Shown: positions 53,606-61,236 of the stretch, piece by piece
Layout: every line of letters begins with the position of its first letter
How positions within the stretch are numbered: the first letter of the stretch is position 1
From: an uncultured Paracoccaceae bacterium
GTDB taxonomy: Bacteria > Pseudomonadota > Alphaproteobacteria > Rhodobacterales > Rhodobacteraceae
Direction of reading: 5' to 3'
NCBI GenBank assembly: GCA_947494445.1
Contig: CANLVD010000002.1
Span: forward strand, 1-64,000
Length of the DNA: 64,000 bases
Position numbers and translations under genes: made by a program
Notes under the pieces: model-generated
What the model was told of the DNA's origin: nothing
Database searches by the model: none
What the model saw: only the letters and a program-made list of their open reading frames with translations

Positions 53606-53629
53606 ATGGATCAATCTGCTTTGATCCAT
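53606..53629. promoter_or_regulatory. palindromic LysR operator between regulator and MttB-like gene
   Basis: ATGGATCAA (53606-53614), a 6-bp spacer, and TTGATCCAT (53621-53629) form a perfect 9-bp inverted repeat about 20 bp upstream of the LysR start codon at 53586. Position and symmetry fit a LysR primary binding site. Half of the same palindrome recurs at 51914-51922. Confidence 0.6.
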
Positions 53630-53681
53630 ACCTGCCGGTGAAGTCGCTTGTCCATCCTTTCCTACCTGCCAGCATCGTGGC

Positions 53682-55226
53682 ATGTCAGAATTGAGAGTCA
53701 GGAATAGCAGAGGCAAACGGCGGGCCCGTGAAAGCCAGGGGCCGACGGGTGACGCTGGGCCTGTCCTGACCACCGCGGGCGGTCACCTGAACATCCTGAG
53801 CGACAGTGATCTCGACCGCATCCACGAGGTCTCATTGGCACTCCTTGGGGATTTCGGGATGAGCGACGCGCCCCCTGTGGTCACCGACCTGGTGTGTGGC
53901 GCGGGTGGCAAACTGACGGACGAGGGCCGCCTGATCTTCCCCGCCGACCTGGTGACACGCGCGCTCACCGAACTGCGCCGCGACATCGCCCTTTTAGGTC
54001 GAACGCCCCGGCACGATCTGACCCTTGATACCACATCGGTCTACCTAGGGTCCGGCGGTGCCGCGCCGATGATCCTTGACCTTCGCAGCGGGCGCTACCG
54101 CGCCACCACCCTGGCCGATCTCTACGATGCTGCACGGCTGGTCGACGCCCTGCCGCATGTGCAGTTCTTCGCCCGTTCGCTGGTGGCTCGCGACATGGAA
54201 AATGACCGGCTGCTGGATCTGAACACCTGCTACGCAGCACTTGCCGGGACGACCAAGCACGTCATCGTCAGCGCTTCCTCGGCTGCCCATGTGGCCGAGA
54301 TCGCAGCCATGTGCCATCTCGTGGCGGGTGGGACGGCAGAATTTGCAGCGCGCCCGTTCCTTTCGCTCAACATTAACCACGTCGCGCCGCCCATGCGGTT
54401 TTCGCACGAGGCGGCTGAGGTCCTTGTGGCGGCGGCGCGTGCGGGCATTCCCTGCATGGTCAACACCTTCGGCCAGATGGGAGCATCGAGCCCCGTGACC
54501 GTTGCGGGCTGCCTTGCCCAAAGCAACTCCGAAACCCTTGCAGGCATGATCATTGCCTGGCTCGCCAATCCCGACACCCCCGCGATCTATGGCGCGCGCC
54601 CCATGGTGACCGACCTTCGTTCAGGTGGCATGGCGGGCGGCAGCGGCGAACAGGCTCTGCTGACCGCTGCGACCGTGCAGATGGCGCGGCACTATGGCCT
54701 GCCCAATTCGACCATCGCAGGGGCCACCGACAGCAAAATGGCGGACGCCCAAGCCGGTTTCGAAAAGGCGCTGTCGATCACCATGGCCGCTCAGGCCGGG
54801 GCCAATCTGGTAACTCAGGCGGCGGGCATGCAGGCGGGGCTGATGGGAGCCTCATTTGAGGCCTACGTGATCGACAACGACATGCTGGGGGCGATCCGGC
54901 GCAGCCTTGCCCCGGTCGAGATCAGCGACGAGGCGCTGGACCCCAAGATGATCACCGATACCATCCGATCCGAGGGCCATTTTCTGGGGCACCCGCAGAC
55001 CTTTGGCCGGATGAAAACCGATTTCCTCTATCCCGATCTGGCCGACCGGCGTTCGATCGAAGACTGGGAAACGGCGGATAGCCCCAACATCAACCTGCGC
55101 GCCAAACAGGAAGCAACCCGGCTTCTTGCCGGGCATTTCCCACAGGTGGTCGATGCCGCCCTGGATACCGCGCTGCGTCAGGCATTCGACATCAGACTGC
55201 CGCAATCAAGGATGCGCCCACCATGA
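53682..55226 (+). CDS. trimethylamine-methyltransferase-family (MttB-like) protein, non-pyrrolysine
   Basis: A 514-residue protein of the MttB superfamily (TIM barrel), whose members remove a methyl group from quaternary amines and pass it to a corrinoid protein. Matching blocks are YLGSGGAAPMILDLRSGRYR, LSLNINHVAPPMRFSHEAAE, IYGARPMVTDLRSGGMAGGS and QMARHYGLPNSTIAGATDSK. The frame is uninterrupted by TAG, so it is not the pyrrolysine type. I see no corrinoid-protein gene nearby, so the acceptor or chemistry may differ. First gene of a four-gene rightward operon with 4-nt overlaps. Confidence 0.92.
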   Translation: MSELRVRNSRGKRRARESQGPTGDAGPVLTTAGGHLNILSDSDLDRIHEVSLALLGDFGMSDAPPVVTDLVCGAGGKLTDEGRLIFPADLVTRALTELRRDIALLGRTPRHDLTLDTTSVYLGSGGAAPMILDLRSGRYRATTLADLYDAARLVDALPHVQFFARSLVARDMENDRLLDLNTCYAALAGTTKHVIVSASSAAHVAEIAAMCHLVAGGTAEFAARPFLSLNINHVAPPMRFSHEAAEVLVAAARAGIPCMVNTFGQMGASSPVTVAGCLAQSNSETLAGMIIAWLANPDTPAIYGARPMVTDLRSGGMAGGSGEQALLTAATVQMARHYGLPNSTIAGATDSKMADAQAGFEKALSITMAAQAGANLVTQAAGMQAGLMGASFEAYVIDNDMLGAIRRSLAPVEISDEALDPKMITDTIRSEGHFLGHPQTFGRMKTDFLYPDLADRRSIEDWETADSPNINLRAKQEATRLLAGHFPQVVDAALDTALRQAFDIRLPQSRMRPP

Positions 55227-56158
55227 AGATCGCTGTCTACGGGACCGGTGCCATGGGCGCGGTCTATGCCGGAATGTTCCGCGAGGCGGGCCACGAGGTC
55301 TGGGCCGTCGACCCATGGATAGCCCATATCGAGGCGATCCGCGCCTCGGGCCTGCAACTCGACGGTGCCAGCGGCAATCGCCGGATCGAAGGGCTGAACG
55401 CGGTTTCCGATTTTGCCGAAGTCGGCACAGCCGACCTGATCGTCATTGCCACCAAGGCCGCCGGGGTCGGCCCCGCCGCGAAGGCCATCGCGCCGCATAT
55501 GACCGACAAGACGCTCGTCCTGACCATCCAGAACGGCTTGGGTGCCGCCGAGCGGATCGCGGGTTTCATGCCAACGGGCAATGTCCTTCTGGGTGTGGCA
55601 GACGGTTTCGGTGCCTCGCTCAAGGGGCCGGGACATGCCCACCACAATGCCATGAACCTGATCCGCATCGGCGAGATCGCGGGCGGCCAGAGCGACCGGG
55701 CCGAAGCGCTGGCCGCACTCTGGCGCAGCGCGGGCTTCAAGGCGCAGGCCTTTGACGACATCCAGCAGTTGATCTGGGAAAAGTTCCTGTGCAACGTTAC
55801 CTTCAGTGCCCCCTGCACCGTCTTCGACATGACCGTCGGAGAGCTTCAGGCGCATCCTGATCGCTGGGCCATCGCACTTGGCGCAATGCACGAGGCCTAT
55901 GCCATTGCAACAGCCAAACAAATCAACCTGACCTTCGGCGATCCCGTCGCCTATGTCACCGCCTTTGGCGCGCGCATGCCTCATGCGCGGCCCTCCATGC
56001 TGCTGGATCACAGGGCCTGTCGGCGGTCCGAACTGGATGCCATCAACGGGCAGGTGCCGAAACTCGGAGCCGAACTTGGCATACCTACACCCTTCAACGA
56101 CGTTCTGGTCGCGGTGCTAAAGCAGCGCGAAGCGGCATTTGGCGGGGAAGAGCTGTGA
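55223..56158 (+). CDS. 2-dehydropantoate 2-reductase family (PanE/ApbA-like)
   Basis: A 311-residue NADPH-dependent oxidoreductase. MKIAVYGTGAMGAVYAGMFR gives the GxGxxG nucleotide site at residues 7-12. WEKFLCNVTFSAPCTVFDMT then VGEL corresponds to the family's catalytic-Lys helix. A real pantoate function is doubtful: it sits in a catabolic operon between an MttB-like and an FAH gene and so may reduce a keto-intermediate. It overlaps both neighbours by 4 nt. Confidence 0.9.
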   Translation: MKIAVYGTGAMGAVYAGMFREAGHEVWAVDPWIAHIEAIRASGLQLDGASGNRRIEGLNAVSDFAEVGTADLIVIATKAAGVGPAAKAIAPHMTDKTLVLTIQNGLGAAERIAGFMPTGNVLLGVADGFGASLKGPGHAHHNAMNLIRIGEIAGGQSDRAEALAALWRSAGFKAQAFDDIQQLIWEKFLCNVTFSAPCTVFDMTVGELQAHPDRWAIALGAMHEAYAIATAKQINLTFGDPVAYVTAFGARMPHARPSMLLDHRACRRSELDAINGQVPKLGAELGIPTPFNDVLVAVLKQREAAFGGEEL

Positions 56159-56997
56159 AGCTTGTCAGTTTCATCCACGCGGGGCGGGCGGGATACGGCA
56201 TTACCGATGGCACAATCGTGCGGCCGGCAAGCGACGGGTTCTGCGAAACATATCCCGATCTTCGCGCCGTTCTGGCCGCAGATGCGCTGGACGCGTTGGA
56301 CAGTGCCGTTGGCCCCCCCATCGCCTTGGGTCAAGTTGAATTCCTGCCGCCGGTCCTCAACCCGGCCAAGATTGTCTGTGTCGGCCTGAACTATCGCAAA
56401 CCCTATCCGGTCGACGGCGTTGCCCCGCCCGATCCGGAAAACATCGTCCTGTTCGGCAAGGAACGACAGGCCATTGTCGGTCATGGTGCCGCGCTTGAGA
56501 TCCCGCCAGAAGGGCCTGACCAGAGTTTCGACTACGAGGCCGAGATTGCCATCGTCATCGGGCGGCAAGGGCGCTGCATTCCATTGGGTCAGGCCATGGA
56601 TCATGTTGCGGGCTTCACCGCCTTCAACGACGGGTCTGTGCGCGACTGGCAGAAACACAGCATCCATGCCGGGAAGAATTTCGAAAAATCCGGCTCTTGC
56701 GGGCCATGGATGGTCACCGCCGACGAGATCGCTGAACCGGACGAACTGACCCTGACCGCCCGGCTCAATGGCGCGGTTGTCCAAAGCGCCAGCGCGTCCG
56801 AGATGATCTACTCAATGGCCGAACAGATCTCTTACATCTCGCAGGTAACGACGCTTCTGCCCGGCGACATCATCGCCACCGGATCTCCCGACGGCACCGG
56901 CGGCAGCCGCAGCCCCAAGCGATACCTGCGCGAGGGCGACTTGCTCGAAATCTCCGTTTCCGGCGTCGGAACACTGGCGAACCCGGTGGGCAGGTGA
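56155..56997 (+). CDS. fumarylacetoacetate hydrolase family protein
   Basis: A 280-residue FAH-fold protein. The core VCVGLNYRKPYP, QSFDYEAEIAIVIGRQGRCI (acidic metal ligands), FTAFNDGSVRDWQ and the C-terminal GDIIATGSPDGTGGSRSPKR are typical of hydrolases or decarboxylases of acylpyruvates and 2-oxo-dienoates. It would cleave a C-C bond in a late pathway step. The start is GTG at 56155, overlapping the PanE-like gene by 4 nt; no ATG fits. Confidence 0.92.
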   Translation: MKLVSFIHAGRAGYGITDGTIVRPASDGFCETYPDLRAVLAADALDALDSAVGPPIALGQVEFLPPVLNPAKIVCVGLNYRKPYPVDGVAPPDPENIVLFGKERQAIVGHGAALEIPPEGPDQSFDYEAEIAIVIGRQGRCIPLGQAMDHVAGFTAFNDGSVRDWQKHSIHAGKNFEKSGSCGPWMVTADEIAEPDELTLTARLNGAVVQSASASEMIYSMAEQISYISQVTTLLPGDIIATGSPDGTGGSRSPKRYLREGDLLEISVSGVGTLANPVGR

Positions 56998-58049
56998 CGG
57001 AAGGTCCGGACGCGCCGCAATTCAAACTGCGGTCAGAACGGGTCGATGTCCCGATTACGGATATCCGCGAACGCGCGCTGCGCATCTTCACCAGCAAGGG
57101 CTGCAGCCCGCAAGAGGCGGCCGAGGTCGCCGACCATCTGATCGAGGCGGACCGCTGCGGCGTTGAATCCCATGGCATAGTCCGGGTGCTGCAATACGCG
57201 CGAGAGTATGAAAATGGCCTGCTGACAGCGGATGCGCCCGTCACCTCCGTGACCGACATGGGAAACCACCTTCACCTTGATGCGGGTGGCGGCATCGGCA
57301 TCCGCGCCATGCGCGTCGCGGTCGATGCCGCAACCGAACGGGCCACGCGCCACGGTCTTGCGATGGTGACGCTGACCGGAGCAGGCCACACCGGCAGGTT
57401 GGGCGCCTTTGCCGAGGCCGCCGCCAACAAGGGCTGCATGACGATCACCCTTGGCGGCGGCGACCGGAAACGCTGGCGCATGGTGGCCCCCTACGGCGGG
57501 AGTCAGGCGCTCTTGCCAACCAATCCCTATTGCATCGGTGTTCCCGGCGGCGTGCAGGGCCCCGTTGTGCTGGATTTCGCAACCGGCATGGTCGCCGGCG
57601 GCTGGATCTATGCCGCGCGCGAGGCTGGCACAAGATTGCCGCCGGGTATGATCATCGACCGGCACGGCGCCCCGACAACGGACCCGAAAGATTACTTCTC
57701 AGGCGGTGCGATCCTGCCGAAGGGCGGGCATATCGGCTCAGGCCTTGCCCTGATTGCGGAGGTGATCGGAGAGGCCATGCTGGGGCCGGTCCGCAAGGGA
57801 GAGATCAATTGGATGGTCTTGGCGGTCGATTGCAACGCCCATGCCGCGTCAGATGCGATGCGCGCCGCCGCCGAAGAGATTCTCTCAGAGGTCCGGGCCT
57901 GTCCGCCGCTGAATGACGGCATCCGGGCAGAGGTGCCGGGCGAACGCGAACGTGCGCGCGCGGCGGAAGTCACCGATACGCTGTCTCTGCCCGTGCCAAT
58001 CTGGAAACGCATTGAGGCCCTGGCGGCATCAGGCGAAAGGCAAGGCTGA
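56994..58049 (+). CDS. Ldh family (malate/L-sulfolactate/ureidoglycolate-type) dehydrogenase
   Basis: A 351-residue NAD(P)-dependent dehydrogenase of the Ldh2/MdhB fold. Family marks: ADRCGVESHGIVRVLQYARE with the catalytic His, YGGSQALLPTNPYCIGVPGG, and GGHIGSGLALIAEVIGEAML. Members oxidise 2-hydroxy acids such as malate, ureidoglycolate or sulfolactate; the exact substrate is unclear. The start is a GTG at 56994, overlapping the FAH gene. It converges with and overlaps the DmdA-like gene by 21 nt. Confidence 0.92.
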   Translation: MTEGPDAPQFKLRSERVDVPITDIRERALRIFTSKGCSPQEAAEVADHLIEADRCGVESHGIVRVLQYAREYENGLLTADAPVTSVTDMGNHLHLDAGGGIGIRAMRVAVDAATERATRHGLAMVTLTGAGHTGRLGAFAEAAANKGCMTITLGGGDRKRWRMVAPYGGSQALLPTNPYCIGVPGGVQGPVVLDFATGMVAGGWIYAAREAGTRLPPGMIIDRHGAPTTDPKDYFSGGAILPKGGHIGSGLALIAEVIGEAMLGPVRKGEINWMVLAVDCNAHAASDAMRAAAEEILSEVRACPPLNDGIRAEVPGERERARAAEVTDTLSLPVPIWKRIEALAASGERQG

Positions 58050-59141
58050 CACTTCCCCGTCCCGACGCGATCCGTCGGCGCAGGCCACCAAGACGGATTG
58101 GCCCGGTTCCCAGAATGCCCTGTCGATCAGCGACAGGCCCACGTTGCGCTTCAGCCGCGGTGACCAGATCGCACTGGTGATCTGGCCCACCTGTCGGTCA
58201 CCCACATGGACCGGCCAAGGTGCGGCACATGTCGGGCAAGGGCCGCCGTCGAACAAGACACCGCGTATTTGCCGCCCCACACCCGCCTCCGCCGCCAGCT
58301 GCAAGGCTTCGCGTCCCAGATAATCGACGCTGCCATCGAGGCTGCAGAACTTCTCAAGTCCGATCTCCAGCGGCGTGTTCTCCCCGGTCATTTCATTGCC
58401 ATAAGACAACAAACCGCCTTCGATACGCTCGATCAGGTTGGGACAGCCGGGCGCGATGTCAAAAGCCTGACCCGCCTCCCAGATGGCATCCCACAGCGCT
58501 GCACCCAGATGGCCACCGTTCAGGTAAATCTCGAACCCGCCCTGCCGCGAATAGCCGGAACGCGCGATCAATTGCCGGGTGCCCGCAAAGTCGATCCAGC
58601 CGAACCTGAAGAACCCGATGTCGCGGATATGCGGCCCGAACTGACCTGCCAGCAGCGCTTCCGCCTTCGGCCCCTGGATGGCAAGCGGAGAGACATCGGG
58701 CTCGGTGATGTCCACCTCCAGCCCGCGCCCAAGTGCCAGACCCTTTGCATAAAGCAGCACATCGGAATCCGCGACCGACAGCCAGAACCTGTCCTCCGCC
58801 AGTTTCAGCAGCACCGGATCATTGATCAGGCCGCCGGTTTCGTCAGTGATCGGGACATAAAGGCAATCGCCAACCTTTGCGCGTGAAATGTCGCGTGGGG
58901 TCATCCACTGGACCAGCCTTGCCGCGTCCTTGCCCGTGATCTGCACCTGCCGCTGGCAGGCGACATCCCAGATCTGCACATGTTCCCGCAGGTGCCAGTA
59001 GTCGTCCTCGACCGACCGGGAATAGGCCTTGGGCAGCAGCATGTGATTGACGACCGAAAAGCCGGTCACGCCAGCCTTTTCAGCCGAGGCGGTGTAGGGC
59101 GTCCGCCGCAGACGCCGCGAAAAGTTGAGCCCCTCAGCCAT
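58029..59141 (-). CDS. DmdA-like GcvT-family methyltransferase
   Basis: A 370-residue protein of the aminomethyltransferase (GcvT) family, closest in my reading to dimethylsulfoniopropionate demethylase DmdA. The blocks VVNHMLLP, DDYWHLREHVQIWDVACQRQ, LVQWMTPRDISRAKVG, DSDVLLYAKGLALG and CPNLIERIEGGLLSYGNEMT have the DmdA pattern. DmdA passes a methyl from DMSP to tetrahydrofolate; this clade member may instead demethylate an N- or S-methyl intermediate. It overlaps the HIUase-like gene by 8 nt and ends the leftward four-gene operon. Confidence 0.9.
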   Translation of the reverse strand: MAEGLNFSRRLRRTPYTASAEKAGVTGFSVVNHMLLPKAYSRSVEDDYWHLREHVQIWDVACQRQVQITGKDAARLVQWMTPRDISRAKVGDCLYVPITDETGGLINDPVLLKLAEDRFWLSVADSDVLLYAKGLALGRGLEVDITEPDVSPLAIQGPKAEALLAGQFGPHIRDIGFFRFGWIDFAGTRQLIARSGYSRQGGFEIYLNGGHLGAALWDAIWEAGQAFDIAPGCPNLIERIEGGLLSYGNEMTGENTPLEIGLEKFCSLDGSVDYLGREALQLAAEAGVGRQIRGVLFDGGPCPTCAAPWPVHVGDRQVGQITSAIWSPRLKRNVGLSLIDRAFWEPGQSVLVACADGSRRDGEVSALPFA

Positions 59142-59484
59142 GTTCGGTGGAGGACCAGAGCGAATAGCCGTGCGGAGACAGGATCAAGGGGATGTGATAG
59201 CGCCCCGCCGGGTCGGGCATGGCAAAGCGCACGACAACTTCCTGCATGAGGCGTGTGCCGTGCGACTGCGCGACGCGCGCGTCCCAATAGGTCCCGGTCT
59301 GGAAAACCAGCTCGTAGCGGGCGTGGGGATCGGGGTCGGCGACCTCTTGCACAAGCCGCCCGCCATCATCCATCGCCGTCTCGAAGACCGTGGCCCCGGT
59401 ATCGAGATTGAGCAGCCTGACCGCGATCCCGCCTGCATGGCTGCCATCCACGCCGTTGAGCGTATGCGAAGACACGACGGCCAT
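59134..59484 (-). CDS. transthyretin-like 5-hydroxyisourate hydrolase family protein, no YRGS tail
   Basis: A 116-residue protein of the HIUase/transthyretin fold. It opens with VVSSHTLNGVDGSHAGGIAV and ends YHIPLILSPHGYSLWSSTEH. Normal HIUases end in YRGS, which supplies catalytic contacts, while this one has WSSTEHG. The N-terminal His, a mid-protein Arg and the RYHIPL histidine are present. With no other purine-degradation genes here, it may hydrolyse a related cyclic imide or hydantoin-like ring. It overlaps the TPP enzyme gene by one base (TAATG). Confidence 0.88.
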   Translation of the reverse strand: MAVVSSHTLNGVDGSHAGGIAVRLLNLDTGATVFETAMDDGGRLVQEVADPDPHARYELVFQTGTYWDARVAQSHGTRLMQEVVVRFAMPDPAGRYHIPLILSPHGYSLWSSTEHG

Positions 59485-61214
59485 TATTCAATCGACGCCT
59501 TGTCGCGCTTGTCCGAGGTCGCGGCGACGATGGGGCTGATCACGCCGCGGCATTTGACATTCAGACAGGCCGGTTTCCCGCTGGCGATGGCGCGCTTCAG
59601 CGCGGCGGGCAGGTCGGCCCGGCGCGTGACCAGTTCGCCGTAGCCTCCGAGGCCTTCGAACAGGCCGTGAAACGGAATGTCCCGGAAATCGGTGGCATAG
59701 TGCTGGCCGTTTGCAAACAGGCGTTCCTGTTGCTGGCTGATGCAATCCAGCCCGCCGTTGTTGTCGACAACGACCACGATGGGGATTTTCTCCTGGAAAC
59801 AGGCCTCGATGGACAGGCCGCCCGAAAGGAAAGCGCCGTCGCCCGTGACCAGCACACAGGTCTTGTCGGGATTGAGGTTCTTTGCCGCCAGCGCAAAGGA
59901 CACGCCGACGCCCAGCAGGCTGTAATTGCCCGGGTGCAGGATGCCGCCCAACGTCAGGCCGCGCGCGGCGGCGATGTTGGTCGCGATCTCGTTCCAGAAA
60001 TGCGTGTTGCCGCCATCGAAAACCAACCAGTCGCCATTCTTCATCCCCGCCTGCACATCCAGCGCCATCTGCAGGGGATGCATCAGCCGCCCTTCGGCCT
60101 CATCCTGGGCCGTCTCGCCCGCGATATGATCGGACCATTCGGCAACCCAGTCCGCACGGCGTTTCCTTTGCAGGTCGAGCCAGCTGTCCCACGTCCTGCC
60201 AACCCCCGCCAGCGCGGTCAGGAAAGCCCCTGGATCGGATAGCAACTGCACGTCCGCGCCGAAGTTGTATTCCAGTTCTTCGTGACTGCCGTTGACGCAG
60301 ACCAGTTTGGTGCCTTCCGGGATGAAGGGCGGATTGCCGAAGTTCATCTGGTTGTCCAACCGGCAGCCGACCATCAGCACAAGATCGGCCTCGTGGATCG
60401 CTGGTTTCGACGGATGGTATTGGTGGAAATCCGCAAGCCCCATAAAAGCGTCGCAATCCTCGCCCAGCATCTTGGTGTGATAAGGCACGTTGAAGATCGG
60501 CATCCTCAGCTTGGTACCCGCGTGGCCCAGCGCAGCCTCGCCCCCTGACCACCAGACCCCGTGACCGCCGATCAGCACCGGGCGTTCGGCGGCGCGGACC
60601 AGTGCCAGCACCTCATCCAGCCGATCCGGGTCCGGCCAGGCGCGCGGGACCGGGTGGGCCCCGCGGTCAAAGGGACGTTCCTCGCGGCCCGCATCCTCGG
60701 AGAAGGACGAAAACATGATGTCGACCGGCAGCGAAAGATGCACCGGCCCGGGATAGCCGGTGGTGGCGGCGCGCCAGGCCCGGTCGACGAATTCGCTGAT
60801 CCGCTCGCCCTCGGTGATCTGAACCGAATACTTGGTGAGCGGTGCAGCAATTGCCACATCGTCGATTTCCTTGAACCCGCCCGCGCCCTGCCGTTTCAAT
60901 GTGGAAGACCCGGTGATGAAGATTACTGGGGACCGTTCGCCCCAGGCCTCCAGCATCGCGGGCACCGCATTGGCAAAACCCTCCGGCCCCACAAGGCAGA
61001 CCGACGGTTTGCGTGTGATCCGTGTATGTCCGTCGGCCAGATGCCCCGCCACCTGTTCGTGCGGGCAGTTCACCACCGGCATCTGGCATTCCATAAACCC
61101 TTCGAGGGCGGGGTTGCAGAAGCCGCCCGCAAGCGTGAATGCGTGATCGACGCCCTTTTCCTTCAGGGCCCGGGCCAGCAGCGCGCCGCCGCGTATGGAT
61201 CGCGTGTCTGTCAT
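59484..61214 (-). CDS. thiamine-diphosphate-dependent enzyme (acetolactate synthase/glyoxylate carboligase type)
   Basis: A 576-residue ThDP enzyme with the three-domain layout. The conserved Glu is in CPHEQVAGHLADGHTRI near residue 55. The GDGAF...NN ThDP motif is present near residue 460, running from TGDGAFLSGGLSIEACF to VVVDNNGGLDC. It would decarboxylate or condense a 2-oxo acid. The nearest described roles (glyoxylate carboligase, oxalyl-CoA or sulfopyruvate-type decarboxylase) are all possible. It is 22 nt after the LldD-like gene. Confidence 0.92.
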   Translation of the reverse strand: MTDTRSIRGGALLARALKEKGVDHAFTLAGGFCNPALEGFMECQMPVVNCPHEQVAGHLADGHTRITRKPSVCLVGPEGFANAVPAMLEAWGERSPVIFITGSSTLKRQGAGGFKEIDDVAIAAPLTKYSVQITEGERISEFVDRAWRAATTGYPGPVHLSLPVDIMFSSFSEDAGREERPFDRGAHPVPRAWPDPDRLDEVLALVRAAERPVLIGGHGVWWSGGEAALGHAGTKLRMPIFNVPYHTKMLGEDCDAFMGLADFHQYHPSKPAIHEADLVLMVGCRLDNQMNFGNPPFIPEGTKLVCVNGSHEELEYNFGADVQLLSDPGAFLTALAGVGRTWDSWLDLQRKRRADWVAEWSDHIAGETAQDEAEGRLMHPLQMALDVQAGMKNGDWLVFDGGNTHFWNEIATNIAAARGLTLGGILHPGNYSLLGVGVSFALAAKNLNPDKTCVLVTGDGAFLSGGLSIEACFQEKIPIVVVVDNNGGLDCISQQQERLFANGQHYATDFRDIPFHGLFEGLGGYGELVTRRADLPAALKRAIASGKPACLNVKCRGVISPIVAATSDKRDKASIE

Positions 61215-61236
61215 GGTCTGAAAGGCTCCCGCATGG

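Noticed and set aside
53682-55226. Pyrrolysine-containing trimethylamine methyltransferase
   Set aside because: The frame has no internal TAG and no pyl genes are present, so it is the non-pyrrolysine MttB type.
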